This document shows positions 56,049-64,000 of a DNA stretch of 64,000 nt, one piece after another; positions within the stretch are counted from its first letter, which is position 1; each line of letters starts with the position of its first letter. Origin of the DNA: Skermanella aerolata KACC 11604 (GTDB lineage Bacteria; Pseudomonadota; Alphaproteobacteria; Azospirillales; Azospirillaceae). Made by a program: the position numbers and the translations under genes. The notes under the pieces were generated by a model, which saw only the letters and a list, made by a program, of their open reading frames with translations, made no database searches and was not told the DNA's origin. The DNA lies in contig NZ_AVFK01000015.1 in the NCBI RefSeq assembly GCF_000936425.1, forward strand, positions 1 through 64,000. The letters run 5' to 3'.

Positions 56049-57667
56049 CCATGGGCGACCGGATATACCTGTTCGACACGACCCTCCGCGACGGCGCCCA
56101 GACACAGGGCGTCGATTTTTCGGTTGCCGACAAGGTGGCGATAGCGCGGGAACTGGACCTGCTCGGCATCGACTATGTCGAAGGCGGCTGGCCCGGCGCC
56201 AATCCGACCGACGACGCCTTCTTCGCCGACCCGCCGGAACTCCGCAACGCCACCTTCACGGCATTCGGCATGACCCGCCGCCCCGGACGCAGCGCCGCCA
56301 ACGATCCGGGCCTCGTCGGCTTGACCAGTGCGAAATGCGACGCCGTCTGCATGGTCGGCAAGACCTGGGACTTCCATGTCGATGTCGCGCTGAACATTCC
56401 CCGTGAAGAGAACCTGGAGCTGATCCGCGACAGCATCGCCCTGATCGTCGAGCGCAAGGGCGAAGCGCTGTTCGACGCCGAGCACTTCTTCGACGGCTTC
56501 AAGGCCAATCCCGATTACGCGATGCGGTGCCTACTGGCCGCCTACGAGGCGGGCGCACGCTGGATCGTGCTATGCGACACCAACGGCGGCACGCTGCCTG
56601 ACGAAGTCGAAAGCATCGTCCGCGCGGTGGCAGAGCGGATTCCCGGCACCAGCCTTGGGATCCACACGCACAACGACACCGACAATGCCGTCGCCAACTC
56701 GCTGGCGGCGATCCGTGCGGGCGCCCGGATGGTGCAGGGGACGCTGAACGGGTTGGGCGAGCGCTGCGGCAACGCCAACCTCGTTTCCCTGATACCGACG
56801 CTCATGCTGAAGATGGGCTACGAGACGGGCATCACCGCCGACGGGCTGCGCCGTCTCTCGCACGTCTCCCGCACCTTGGACGAGCGGCTGAACCGTGCGC
56901 CCAACCGGCACGCTCCCTATGTCGGGGAAAGCGCCTTCGCCCACAAGGGCGGCCTGCATGTCTCGGCGGTCGAGAAGGACCCCGCCAGCTACGAGCATGT
57001 CGAGCCATCGACCGTCGGCAACCGCCGGACCATCGTCGTGTCCGATCAGGCTGGCCGCTCCAACCTGCTCGCCCGCTTCCGCGAGATCGGGATCGAGATC
57101 GACGCGAAAGACGAGCGGATCAACACCCTGGTCGATCTGGTCAAGCGCCGCGAATACGACGGCTACGCCTATGACGGGGCGGAGGCCAGCTTCGAGCTTC
57201 TGGCCCGGCGCGGCCTTGGCGAAGTACCCGACTTCTTCCGCCTCCAGTCCTTCCGCGTGATCGACGAGCGGCGCTGGAACGCGCGGAACGAGCTGATCAC
57301 CCTGTCGGAAGCGACCATCAAGCTCGACGTCGGCACCCAGTCCGTCATGACGGTGGCGGAAGGGAACGGCCCGGTCAACGCCCTGGACACAGCTCTGCGC
57401 AAAGCGCTGCTGCCGGTCTATCCTGCCCTGGAAGGCCTGCGGCTGGTCGACTACAAGGTCCGCATCCTGACCCCCAACGACGGGACCAAGGCCGTGACGC
57501 GGGTCATGATCGAGAGCACCGACGGCTACGGCAACCGCTGGACCACGGTCGGGGTTTCGGCCAACGTGATCGACGCCTCCTACAACGCGCTGCATGACAG
57601 CATTACATACCGGCTGTTCCGTGCCTTGGGCACCGGGACGCCGGACGCATCATCCGATGACAGATAG
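56045..57667 (+). CDS. cimA: (R)-citramalate synthase
   Basis: A 540-residue HMGL-like enzyme condensing pyruvate and acetyl-CoA to citramalate, the entry to the threonine-independent isoleucine route. Catalytic start [15 protein letters not shown], metal motif [32 protein letters not shown], and a C-terminal LeuA-type regulatory dimer domain (about 400-530). Sequence type ([14 protein letters not shown]) is that of the CimA branch, not isopropylmalate synthase. ATG overlaps the cysS stop; ATG at 56051 is an alternative. Confidence 0.93.
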   Translation: MTMGDRIYLFDTTLRDGAQTQGVDFSVADKVAIARELDLLGIDYVEGGWPGANPTDDAFFADPPELRNATFTAFGMTRRPGRSAANDPGLVGLTSAKCDAVCMVGKTWDFHVDVALNIPREENLELIRDSIALIVERKGEALFDAEHFFDGFKANPDYAMRCLLAAYEAGARWIVLCDTNGGTLPDEVESIVRAVAERIPGTSLGIHTHNDTDNAVANSLAAIRAGARMVQGTLNGLGERCGNANLVSLIPTLMLKMGYETGITADGLRRLSHVSRTLDERLNRAPNRHAPYVGESAFAHKGGLHVSAVEKDPASYEHVEPSTVGNRRTIVVSDQAGRSNLLARFREIGIEIDAKDERINTLVDLVKRREYDGYAYDGAEASFELLARRGLGEVPDFFRLQSFRVIDERRWNARNELITLSEATIKLDVGTQSVMTVAEGNGPVNALDTALRKALLPVYPALEGLRLVDYKVRILTPNDGTKAVTRVMIESTDGYGNRWTTVGVSANVIDASYNALHDSITYRLFRALGTGTPDASSDDR

Positions 57668-58445
57668 AGACATGGCAGGAACCAACCCGATGCGGGAGTC
57701 CGTCCTGGGCGGCCCCGCGATCATTCTGATCGAACCGCAGCTTGGCGAGAATATCGGCACCTGTGCCAGAGCGATGTTGAACTGCGGACTGACCGACCTT
57801 CGTCTGGTCCGTCCGCGCGACGGCTGGCCGAGCGGCAGCGCCAAGGCCGCTGCCTCCGGCGCCGACATCGTGCTCGACAATGCCCGCCTGTGCGACACGA
57901 CGGAGGAGGCGATCGCCGACCTTTCCCACGTCTTCGCCACCACGGCCCGCAACAGGGGAATGATCAAGCGCATCATGACCCCGCGCGAAGCGGCGGTGGA
58001 GATGCGGGCACAGTCGTCCGCCGGCCTCTCGACCGGCGTGCTCTTCGGGCCGGAACGCACCGGCCTGTTCAACGACGATCTGGCGCTGGCCGACACCAGC
58101 CTGACGGTCCCGCTCAATCCCTCCTTCAGCTCGCTCAATCTAGCGCAGGCGGTGCTTCTGATCGGCTATGAATGGTACCAGACCGGCGACGTCACGCCCG
58201 GCCGCTATCTCCATACCGGCGCTACCCGCCCCGCCAATAAAGAAGAGCTGGTAAACTTCTTCGATCACCTGGAGCAGGAGCTGAGCGGCAGCGGCTTCTT
58301 CTCGTCGCCGGAAAAGAAGCCCTCAATGATTAGATCGATAAGAAATTGTTTCCAGAGGATGGACTTGACGGAACAGGAGGTCCGGACTTTCCATGGCATA
58401 GTGTCAGCCTTGACCGGCCGGAAGCGAGTTTATCCCAAAGAATAG
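57657..58445 (+). CDS. SpoU-family tRNA/rRNA methyltransferase, TrmJ-like
   Basis: A 262-residue SPOUT methyltransferase. Motif 1 IILIEPQLGENIGTCARAMLNCGLTDLRLV, motif 2 GVLFGPERTGLFNDDLALAD and motif 3 VPLNPSFSSLNLAQAVLLIGYE form the knot that binds SAM. This set is typical of TrmJ, which 2'-O-methylates position 32 of tRNA; substrate assignment is by family. A C-terminal helical extension follows (about 185-262). Start choice is open: ATG 57657 (overlaps cimA by 11), 57672, or 57690 with AGGAA upstream all precede the conserved core. Confidence 0.88.
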   Translation: MTDRDMAGTNPMRESVLGGPAIILIEPQLGENIGTCARAMLNCGLTDLRLVRPRDGWPSGSAKAAASGADIVLDNARLCDTTEEAIADLSHVFATTARNRGMIKRIMTPREAAVEMRAQSSAGLSTGVLFGPERTGLFNDDLALADTSLTVPLNPSFSSLNLAQAVLLIGYEWYQTGDVTPGRYLHTGATRPANKEELVNFFDHLEQELSGSGFFSSPEKKPSMIRSIRNCFQRMDLTEQEVRTFHGIVSALTGRKRVYPKE

Positions 58446-58497
58446 GTGGAATGGATACTTCTCTAACTACAATTTAGTGGCATGTTCCTTGCTGATA

Positions 58498-58520
58498 CTC
58501 CGATAGTTCGTATATCGGAG
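58498..58520 (+). promoter_or_regulatory. hairpin enclosing the ribosome site of the small gene
   Basis: CTCCGATA-GTTCGTA-TATCGGAG: a perfect 8-bp stem with a 7-base loop. Its right arm contains the first four bases of the GGAGG Shine-Dalgarno (58517-58521) of the gene starting at 58527. As RNA it would block initiation until melted; as DNA the same symmetry could be a repressor site. Confidence 0.55.
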
Positions 58521-58526
58521 GTCACC

Positions 58527-58787
58527 ATGGACTTAAGGAAATTTGGCGAAAGCCTCACTCGTGCAATCCGCCATTTGCAAATTGCGGGTCAACCTGCAAA
58601 ACCCCGGGCCAGAGTGGCGGAAGCAGGCATTCTGCTCAACGACGCGACGATCGAGATCGAAGCCGTCATCGAGGAGATCGAGCGGTCCGCAATCGATGAC
58701 GTTGTCAGGGCCGACCTGCATGAAGCCACGGCGCTGATCCAGGAGGCACTCCAGCTACTCACCGGCGTCCATCGGCGACTGGCGTAG
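58527..58787 (+). CDS. small helical protein of unknown function
   Basis: An 86-residue product, mostly alpha-helical by pattern: a basic N-terminal part (MDLRKFGESLTRAIRHL), a short linker with PAKPRARVAEAG, then an acidic heptad-like helix (NDATIEIEAVIEEIERSAIDDVVRADLHEATALIQEALQLL). No family recognised. GGAGG six bases before the ATG supports this start over ATG 58482. It is preceded by an inverted repeat covering the ribosome site, suggesting controlled translation. It stands alone between the methyltransferase and rpsD genes. Confidence 0.65.
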   Translation: MDLRKFGESLTRAIRHLQIAGQPAKPRARVAEAGILLNDATIEIEAVIEEIERSAIDDVVRADLHEATALIQEALQLLTGVHRRLA

Positions 58788-59094
58788 AAGCGGATACGGA
58801 CAGCGATCTTCGCACAGTGATCGATCGCTTTCCGACTCATGCCCAGTATGCCGATGCAATGGACATTCCCGTATGGTCATTGCGTCGGCAAGTGATCGGA
58901 CTCGAAAAGATGCCGCTTCTCGGCGCTTTCCCTGCCGCCCCGGTGCATCGGTATTTGACTTTGCCTTCCGCATCCGTATAGTGCGGCGCTTCCTCCCAAG
59001 AAGGTGGGCGTGCTTATGGTAACGCCCCGTCCGCGGACGTTCGCTTCCGGCAGGACCTATTGGGACAACAAACAGTGCTGAAAGCGATAATCGT
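58788..59094 (+). promoter_or_regulatory. rpsD upstream region with predicted promoter
   Basis: No gene recognised in these 307 bases. A promoter is visible: TTGACT (58955-58960), 16-base spacer, TATAGT (58977-58982), leaving a leader of about 105 bases before the rpsD ATG. Both hexamers match the consensus at five of six positions. The rest of the region shows no clear element; an open frame on the opposite strand has no domain features. Confidence 0.6.
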
Positions 59095-59709
59095 ATGAGC
59101 AAGCGTCAAGAGTCCAAGTACAAGATCGACCGCCGTCTGGGCGTCAACCTCTGGGGCCGCCCCAAGAGCCCGATCAACCGCCGTGAGTACGGTCCCGGCC
59201 AGCATGGTCAGCGCCGCAAGAAGCCGTCCGACTTCGGCTTGCAGCTGATGGCCAAGCAGAAGCTGAAGGGCTACTACGGCAACATCGGCGAGAAGCAGTT
59301 CCGCCGTCTCTACGCCGAAGCCGTCCGCCGCCGTGGCGACACCGGCGAGAACCTGATTCAGCTGCTCGAGCGTCGTCTCGATGCGGTCGTCTACCGCATG
59401 AAGTTCGTCCCGACCCCGTTCGCGGCCCGTCAGTTCGTCAACCACGGCCATGTCCGCGTCAACGGCAAGCGGGTCAACATCCCGTCCTACCAGGTCAAGG
59501 ACGGCGACGTCATCGAGGTCAAGCAGAAGTCCAAGCAGATGGCGCTGGTCCTCGAGGCGATCGCTTCGGGTGAGCGCGACATCCCCGATTACCTGGACGT
59601 CGATACCGGCTCCCTCAAGGGCACCTTCGTCCGTGCCCCGGCTTTCGCCGACGTGCCGTATCCGGTCCAGATGGAACCGAACCTCGTGGTCGAGTTCTAC
59701 AGCCGCTGA
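59095..59709 (+). CDS. rpsD: 30S ribosomal protein S4
   Basis: A 204-residue S4, primary 16S rRNA-binding protein of the small subunit. Starts [21 protein letters not shown] (SKR-type N-terminus without zinc cysteines), has [20 protein letters not shown], and the S4 RNA-binding domain [41 protein letters not shown]. It is encoded alone here, as is common in alphaproteobacteria. Own promoter upstream and terminator downstream. Confidence 0.97.
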   Translation: MSKRQESKYKIDRRLGVNLWGRPKSPINRREYGPGQHGQRRKKPSDFGLQLMAKQKLKGYYGNIGEKQFRRLYAEAVRRRGDTGENLIQLLERRLDAVVYRMKFVPTPFAARQFVNHGHVRVNGKRVNIPSYQVKDGDVIEVKQKSKQMALVLEAIASGERDIPDYLDVDTGSLKGTFVRAPAFADVPYPVQMEPNLVVEFYSR

Positions 59710-59731
59710 TTACCGGCTGATACAAACTTTA

Positions 59732-59766
59732 AAAGGGCCGCCTGTGCGAACAGGCGGCCCTTTCTT
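59732..59766. terminator. terminator after rpsD
   Basis: Perfect 13-bp stem AAAGGGCCGCCTG / CAGGCGGCCCTTT, loop TGCGAA, followed by CTTTA. It lies between rpsD and convergent rarD and has short T-runs on both strands. Confidence 0.9.
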
Positions 59767-59804
59767 TATGCGCTCGATGCCCGGCTGTGCTCGACGGCCA
59801 GAAC

Positions 59805-60749
59805 TCAGTGCCGGGCGCGGTGGCTCAGAAAGGCGTCGGTGCTGTAGATCGCCAGCGCAAGCCAGATCAGGCCGAAGGCGACGGCATGGGCGCCGCTGAA
59901 CTCCTCGCCGAAGATCATCACGCCGATCGCCAGTTGAAGCGTCGGGGACAGATACTGCATCAGGCCCACGGTGGACAGCTTCAGGCGTTGAGCGCCCATA
60001 TTGAAGAAGATCAGGGGCAGGGCCGTGATGACGCCCGAGATGACCAGCAAGGACGCCATGCCGGGAGCCTCAAGCGAGAACGTCGCGGTGCCGTCGCTCC
60101 ACAGCCAGAGCAGGTAGGCAGCCGCCAACGGCGTCAGCAGCGCCGTCTCGACCAGCAGGCCGACCAGCGGATCGATAGCGGCCTTCTTGCGGATCAGGGC
60201 ATAGAAACCGAACGACGTCGCCAGGGTCAAAGAAATCCACGGCAACTCACCCAGGCTGACAAGCAGGCTGGACACGCCCAGCGTCGCCAACGCCACGGAA
60301 AACAGCTGCTTGCGGTTCAGCCGTTCTCCCAGGAACAGCATGCCGAGCAGGACGTTGACCAGCGGATTGATGTAGTAGCCAAGGCTGGTCTGCACGATAT
60401 GGTCGTTGTTGACGGCCCAGATGAACAATCCCCAGTTCGTCGTCACCAGGGCGGTCGTCACGATGTAGAGGCCGACACTGCGCAGGCTGGACAAGGCCCG
60501 GGGGACGTCGCGCAGGTCCCGCAGGATCGCGACCAGCGCCACCATGAGCAGGAGCGACCAGATCACCCGGTGAGACAGGATCTCGAGCGACGTGGCCGGT
60601 CGCAAGGCCCTGAAGAACAGCGGCGCCAGCCCCCACATGAAGAAGGCGCCCAAGGCATAGAGGATGCCGACGACGGTGGGATCGACGGGCGTCCGTGCGA
60701 CGGCTGCGTCGGACGTTTTCCCTGAAGGCATGTGCGGCGATTGGGACAT
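59805..60749 (-). CDS. rarD: RarD/EamA-family transporter
   Basis: A 314-residue drug/metabolite-superfamily membrane protein with ten predicted helices in two EamA repeats. RarD signatures: GILYALGAFFMWGLAPLFFRAL, EILSHRVIWSLLLM, TTNWGLFIWAVNNDHIVQTSLGYYINPLVNVLLG and LSTVGLMQYLSPTLQLAIGVMIFGE. Associated with chloramphenicol sensitivity in E. coli; the physiological substrate is unknown. No operon partner. Confidence 0.93.
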   Translation of the reverse strand: MSQSPHMPSGKTSDAAVARTPVDPTVVGILYALGAFFMWGLAPLFFRALRPATSLEILSHRVIWSLLLMVALVAILRDLRDVPRALSSLRSVGLYIVTTALVTTNWGLFIWAVNNDHIVQTSLGYYINPLVNVLLGMLFLGERLNRKQLFSVALATLGVSSLLVSLGELPWISLTLATSFGFYALIRKKAAIDPLVGLLVETALLTPLAAAYLLWLWSDGTATFSLEAPGMASLLVISGVITALPLIFFNMGAQRLKLSTVGLMQYLSPTLQLAIGVMIFGEEFSGAHAVAFGLIWLALAIYSTDAFLSHRARH

Positions 60750-60851
60750 ATCCGCTGATTAACACGCCAGCGGACAAAGCTGTCCATCCGCACGCCTGCG
60801 CCCAGGTCATGACTGTCCTGCGGCGCCGGGGCGTGGCATGCCAACGCCGTC

Positions 60852-62219
60852 TCAGGCGCTGCGAAGCTTCTGAAGGAAGCTGTCCACCGTGCTGCGCAGG
60901 TCGGTCGCCTTCTGGTTCACGGCACTGGCCGAGCGCATCACTTCGTCGGCTGTCCTGCCCGTGCTCTCGGCGGAGGACGCGACGCGCTCGATATCGCTGT
61001 TGACCCTGCGGGTGCCGTCGGACGCGGTGTCGACGTTATGGGCGATGGTCCGGGCGGCGCCGCTCTGCCGCTCGACCGCGGATGCGATGCCGGTGACGAT
61101 GCCGCCGATCTGCTGGATGGTCTGCGCGATGTTGGTCATGGTGGCGACCGCGCGACCGGTGACCTCTTCGATCTGCTGGATCTTCCGCGTCACTTCCTCG
61201 GTGGCGCGGCTGGCCTGACCGGCCAGATTCTTGACCTCGCCCGCGACCACGGCGAATCCTTTGCCGGCGACGCCGGCCCGCGCCGACTCGATGGTCGCGT
61301 TGAGCGCCAGCAGGTTTGTCTGCTCGGCGATCTCGCCGATCATGCCGACCACCTGACCGATCTCCCGCACCGTGTCGCTCAGGCCCGCGACGACCTCGTT
61401 GGTGGTGGCGACCTGCTGCATGCCGGCGCGGGTGACGGTCGTCGCCTGACTCGTCTGATGCTCGATCTCCTCGATGCTGTCGGACAAGGCCTTGGCGGCG
61501 GAAGCCAGGCTCTCGACGCTGGCCGAAGACGTGCGCGACGTCGAGGCAATGGCCGCCGACCGCTGCTGCGCGTCGGAGCAGGATGTCAGCATGACGGCCG
61601 CGTTCTGCTGAAGGTCGGTGGCGGCACCGGACAGGGTCTCGACGACATGGCCGACGCTCTCGTCGAGCCGGTTGGCCAGATCCCCCAGGACCCGGCGGCG
61701 CTCCAGTTCGGACTGCTGCTTCAGCGCCGCCTGCTCAGCCTCCAGCCGAAGCTTCTCGATGGTGTTCTGCTTGAGCACCAGCACGGCACGCGCCATGGTG
61801 CCGATCTCGTCGATATGGTCGGCGTAGGGGATCGTGACGGACTGCTTGCCGCCGGCCAACTGGTCGATGGCGCCGGTCAGGTTCATCAGCGGGTTGACGA
61901 CCCGGCTTCGGGTGAACCACAGGAAGAACAGCCCGACCGAGATCAGGGTGGCGATCGTCGCGACGCTTCCCCAGGTGACCAGGAAGGACATCAGCGAGAC
62001 GGTGGAGGTCAAGGCCTCGGCCCCCTCGATCCGGTTGCTGGTCATCAGCGCTTCCCAGTCGTTCGAGAAGCGATGCATTCCAAGCAGCACCAGGACCGAC
62101 ATGGACGCGCCGACGACGCCGATCCCCAGCAACGCGAAAGCTACAGCCGAGCCTAGAAAACGCAAGGTAAGCCGGCTGGTGAAATTGCCGACCCTTGCCG
62201 TGCCCGATCCGTCCGACAT
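60852..62219 (-). CDS. methyl-accepting chemotaxis protein with minimal periplasmic loop
   Basis: A 455-residue transmembrane receptor. Helix 1 (about 21-48) and helix 2 (about 76-103) enclose a loop of only about 27 residues, so there is no normal ligand-binding domain. HAMP follows (about 104-158: [21 protein letters not shown]), then the MCP signalling domain with tip [21 protein letters not shown]. It must respond to membrane, redox or cytosolic cues, or act as a signalling partner. A Thr/Ser-rich linker and no C-terminal pentapeptide are seen. Confidence 0.92.
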   Translation of the reverse strand: MSDGSGTARVGNFTSRLTLRFLGSAVAFALLGIGVVGASMSVLVLLGMHRFSNDWEALMTSNRIEGAEALTSTVSLMSFLVTWGSVATIATLISVGLFFLWFTRSRVVNPLMNLTGAIDQLAGGKQSVTIPYADHIDEIGTMARAVLVLKQNTIEKLRLEAEQAALKQQSELERRRVLGDLANRLDESVGHVVETLSGAATDLQQNAAVMLTSCSDAQQRSAAIASTSRTSSASVESLASAAKALSDSIEEIEHQTSQATTVTRAGMQQVATTNEVVAGLSDTVREIGQVVGMIGEIAEQTNLLALNATIESARAGVAGKGFAVVAGEVKNLAGQASRATEEVTRKIQQIEEVTGRAVATMTNIAQTIQQIGGIVTGIASAVERQSGAARTIAHNVDTASDGTRRVNSDIERVASSAESTGRTADEVMRSASAVNQKATDLRSTVDSFLQKLRSA

Positions 62220-62331
62220 AACGGAACCCTTTATTGCTTATATCACCGAAGGCCTTGACTTTGCTCACTAAGCATTACCGACCGCTTAACAGTTCAATAA
62301 CTTAAGTAATAGGCGGGATGATGTGGCATGC

Positions 62332-62359
62332 AAAAAGGGCTCCGCAAGCGGAGCCCTTT
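62332..62359 (-). terminator. terminator of the purL-bolA-grxD operon
   Basis: Perfect 12-bp stem AAAGGGCTCCGC / GCGGAGCCCTTT with a two-base AA loop at DNA level. Reading on the minus strand it is followed by T's (CCCTTTTTG), 33 bases after the grxD stop. Confidence 0.88.
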
Positions 62360-62391
62360 CCGGACGTCAATCAAAGGACCAGAAGAAATCC

Positions 62392-62730
62392 TCAGGCCTT
62401 GACCTGTACGTCGATACCGTTGGTGCTGAGCAGTTCCTGAAGCTCGCCCGACTGGTACATTTCCCGGACGATGTCGCAGCCGCCCAGGAACTCGCCCTTG
62501 ACGTAGAGCTGGGGGATGGTCGGCCAGTTGCTGAACTGCTTGATGCCGTCGCGGATGCTCGGGTCGGAGAGCACGTCGATACCCTTGAACTTCACGCCCA
62601 GATGGGTCAGCACCTGAACCACGGTGGACGAGAAGCCGCACTGAGGGAACACGGGTGTCCCCTTCATGTAGAGGACGACGTCGTTCGACTCGATTTCGCT
62701 CTTGATCCGCTCTGCTACGGAGTTATCCAT
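62392..62730 (-). CDS. grxD: monothiol glutaredoxin, Grx4 type
   Basis: A 112-residue CGFS glutaredoxin: KGTPVFPQCGFSSTVVQVL has the single active Cys, and WPTIPQLYVKGEFLGGCDIVREMYQSGEL binds glutathione. It coordinates a [2Fe-2S] cluster with glutathione and hands it on; the partner BolA is encoded directly upstream in the same operon, the conserved arrangement. GAGGATATC precedes the ATG. Confidence 0.95.
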   Translation of the reverse strand: MDNSVAERIKSEIESNDVVLYMKGTPVFPQCGFSSTVVQVLTHLGVKFKGIDVLSDPSIRDGIKQFSNWPTIPQLYVKGEFLGGCDIVREMYQSGELQELLSTNGIDVQVKA

Positions 62731-62771
62731 ATCTCGATATCCTCGTCAAAATGACCGGCGCCGTGGCCCGG

Positions 62772-63011
62772 TCAAGCGTCTTTCGGAACAGATGTTTGCA
62801 AGGCAAGGGCGTGAAGCTCACCACCCATGCGTCCCTGCAAAGCATCATAGACCATTTTGTGCTGCTGAACGCGCGTCTTACCTTTGAAGGTAGCGGACTC
62901 GACATAAGCGGCGTAATGGTCGCCATCACCACGCAGATCTTCGATCCGCACGTCGGCATCGGGGATGCCTTCCTTGATCAGGCTCTCGATGAGAGCAGCG
63001 TCCATCGCCAT
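62772..63011 (-). CDS. BolA-family protein
   Basis: A 79-residue BolA-like protein (BolA/IbaG type). Conserved parts: IESLIKEGIPDADVRIEDLRGDGDHYAAYVES, FKGKTRVQQHKMVYDALQGRMGGELHAL. The His in QQHKMVY and the region after GDGDHY are cluster-binding candidates when paired with the CGFS glutaredoxin. It lies between purL and grxD on the same strand with short gaps (31 and 41 bases), so probably co-transcribed. Confidence 0.93.
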   Translation of the reverse strand: MAMDAALIESLIKEGIPDADVRIEDLRGDGDHYAAYVESATFKGKTRVQQHKMVYDALQGRMGGELHALALQTSVPKDA

Positions 63012-63042
63012 TTTCAGCCTTCCCGCTCAGCTCGTGAATTCA

Positions 63043-64000
63043 TTATTCCAGACTACCCGCCATGTATTCGGGTAACCAAGCTTCATGGGCCGTCCTGAGA
63101 CCACCCACCGATATGGCATCGCCGCCGTTCAGTTTCAACGCGTCGCCCCCCGTGGTGCCAAGTCGCAGAACCGGCACTCCGGCGGCCTTGGCTCCGGCCA
63201 CGACGGCGTCGGCATCCGAAGTCGTGACGACGTAACGTCCCTGATCCTCGCCGAACAGGAATCCAGCCTCGTCGGTTCCCGCCGGCACGTCGATCACCGC
63301 GCCCAGCTTGCCGGCCATCGCCATTTCCGCCAGCGCCACCAGCAGACCGCCGTCCGACAAGTCGTGGCAGGCGGTAACCGCCCGCTTGCCGATCAGGTCG
63401 CGGACGAAATCACCGTTCCGCTTCTCGGCAGCCAGATCGACCGGCGGCGGCGCGCCTTCCTCGCGGCCGTGGATCTCGCGTAGATACAGCGACTGTCCGA
63501 TATGGCCCTTGGTTTCGCCGATCAGCAGGATCGCTTGACCCGCCGCCTTGAAGGCGATGTTGACCGCCAACGACGCATCACTCAGCAGCCCGACGCCACC
63601 GATTGCCGGCGTCGGAAGAATGCCGACGCCGTTGGTCTCGTTGTAGAGGCTGACGTTGCCCGACACGACGGGGAACTCCAGCACGGTGCAGGCATCGACC
63701 ATGCCCTGGATGCAGCCGGCGAACTGGCCCATGATCCGGGGCTTCTGCGGGTTGCCGAAGTTCATGTTGTCGGTGATGGCGAGCGGCTTGGCGCCCACCG
63801 CCGTCAGGTTGCGCCATGCCTCGGCGACCGCCTGGGCGCCGCCTCGGACCGGGTCGGCGAAGCAGTAGCGCGGCGTGCAGTCCGTCGTGATGGCCAGCGC
63901 CTTGTTGGTCCCATGGACGCGGACGACGCCTGAGTCGCCGCCGGACAGTGCGATGGTGTCGGCGCCGACCTGACTGTCGTACTGCTCCCAGATCCACCGG
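63043..64000 (-). CDS. purL: phosphoribosylformylglycinamidine synthase II, C-terminal part
   Basis: The frame is open to the window end, so the N-terminal part is outside. The visible 318 codons show PurL blocks: SGGDSGVVRVHGTNKALAITTDCTPRYCFADPVRGG, AKPLAITDNMNFGNPQKP, VVSGNVSLYNETNG, LSDGGLLVALAEMAMAG and FLFGEDQGRYVVT, ending HEAWLPEYMAGSLE. The enzyme makes formylglycinamidine ribotide in purine synthesis with PurQ and PurS. Followed by bolA and grxD, a common alphaproteobacterial order. Confidence 0.96.
   Translation of the reverse strand, partial: RWIWEQYDSQVGADTIALSGGDSGVVRVHGTNKALAITTDCTPRYCFADPVRGGAQAVAEAWRNLTAVGAKPLAITDNMNFGNPQKPRIMGQFAGCIQGMVDACTVLEFPVVSGNVSLYNETNGVGILPTPAIGGVGLLSDASLAVNIAFKAAGQAILLIGETKGHIGQSLYLREIHGREEGAPPPVDLAAEKRNGDFVRDLIGKRAVTACHDLSDGGLLVALAEMAMAGKLGAVIDVPAGTDEAGFLFGEDQGRYVVTTSDADAVVAGAKAAGVPVLRLGTTGGDALKLNGGDAISVGGLRTAHEAWLPEYMAGSLE

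Noticed and set aside
54657-57595. Long minus-strand frames opposite cysS and cimA
   Set aside because: Same reason: no domains, His/Gln/Arg-rich products, and overlap with well-recognised genes.
58755-59102. Minus-strand frame of 115 codons between the small helical gene and rpsD
   Set aside because: Basic, domain-free and covers the rpsD promoter; no ribosome site.

Overview
The window is a 64 kb piece of a high-GC alphaproteobacterial chromosome. The gene content (hopanoid-type squalene synthesis hpnCDE, Mth938/NDUFAF3-like and NDUFAF6-like proteins, class II DAHP synthase, a second GluRS type, globin- and PilZ-linked chemoreceptor, GTTC-N7-GTTC SOS box) points to the Rhodospirillales/Azospirillales group, for example an Azospirillum- or Skermanella-like organism. 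The genus is inference. No phage, insertion sequence, CRISPR array, rRNA or tRNA was recognised. Coding density is very high and many genes overlap by 1 to 14 bases.

Layout. 1-3500: 3' end of a SPOR-domain protein, nagZ, an M50 site-2 protease, scpA and scpB (cell wall and chromosome segregation). 3502-8938 (minus): a fructose PTS operon fruB-fruK-fruA. 8997-12529: a VWA-domain DUF1194 protein, a polytopic membrane protein and an orphan ABC ATPase. 12658-20555: tatABC, serS, surE, pcm, an NlpD-like lipoprotein, a DUF815 ATPase (minus), yajC and a Mth938-domain gene. 20630-24368 (minus): hpnC-hpnD-hpnE then an Fe/Mn superoxide dismutase. 24511-30994: an NDUFAF6-like synthase-fold protein, trmFO, DUF1499, uvrA and ssb.

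31109-38230: a sugar-acid catabolic cluster on the minus strand (XylD-like dehydratase, TRAP binding protein, FAH-family hydrolase, SDR dehydrogenase) with a divergent LysR regulator, then a convergent orphan sensor kinase that overlaps the LysR gene by 113 bp. 38838-42625: pstSCAB phosphate uptake without phoU. 42667-43845: small membrane/exported proteins in an AT-richer stretch. 44074-53215: a redox/NAD-flavoured run (glutathione reductase, class II DAHP synthase, nicotinate phosphoribosyltransferase, globin-MCP-PilZ receptor, a diverged NadE-like protein, a di-haem peroxidase fused to a cupredoxin). 53317-58787: gltX, cysS, cimA, a TrmJ-like methyltransferase and a small helical protein. 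59095-64000: rpsD, rarD, an MCP (minus), and the conserved purL-bolA-grxD group (minus).

Most interesting points: (i) a NadE-like protein that has lost all three glutaminase catalytic residues and part of a conserved synthetase motif; (ii) a soluble receptor combining globin, MCP and PilZ domains; (iii) a peroxidase-cupredoxin fusion; (iv) a LexA box laid over the uvrA start codon with a promoter placed for leaderless transcription; (v) a gene set fitting an oxidative pentonate route to pyruvate and glycolate; (vi) a small exported peptide with a 15-nt Shine-Dalgarno complement and another small gene whose ribosome site lies inside a perfect hairpin. Translations, motifs and spacing were read from the sequence. 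Functions come from family knowledge, and pathway or system claims are inference.
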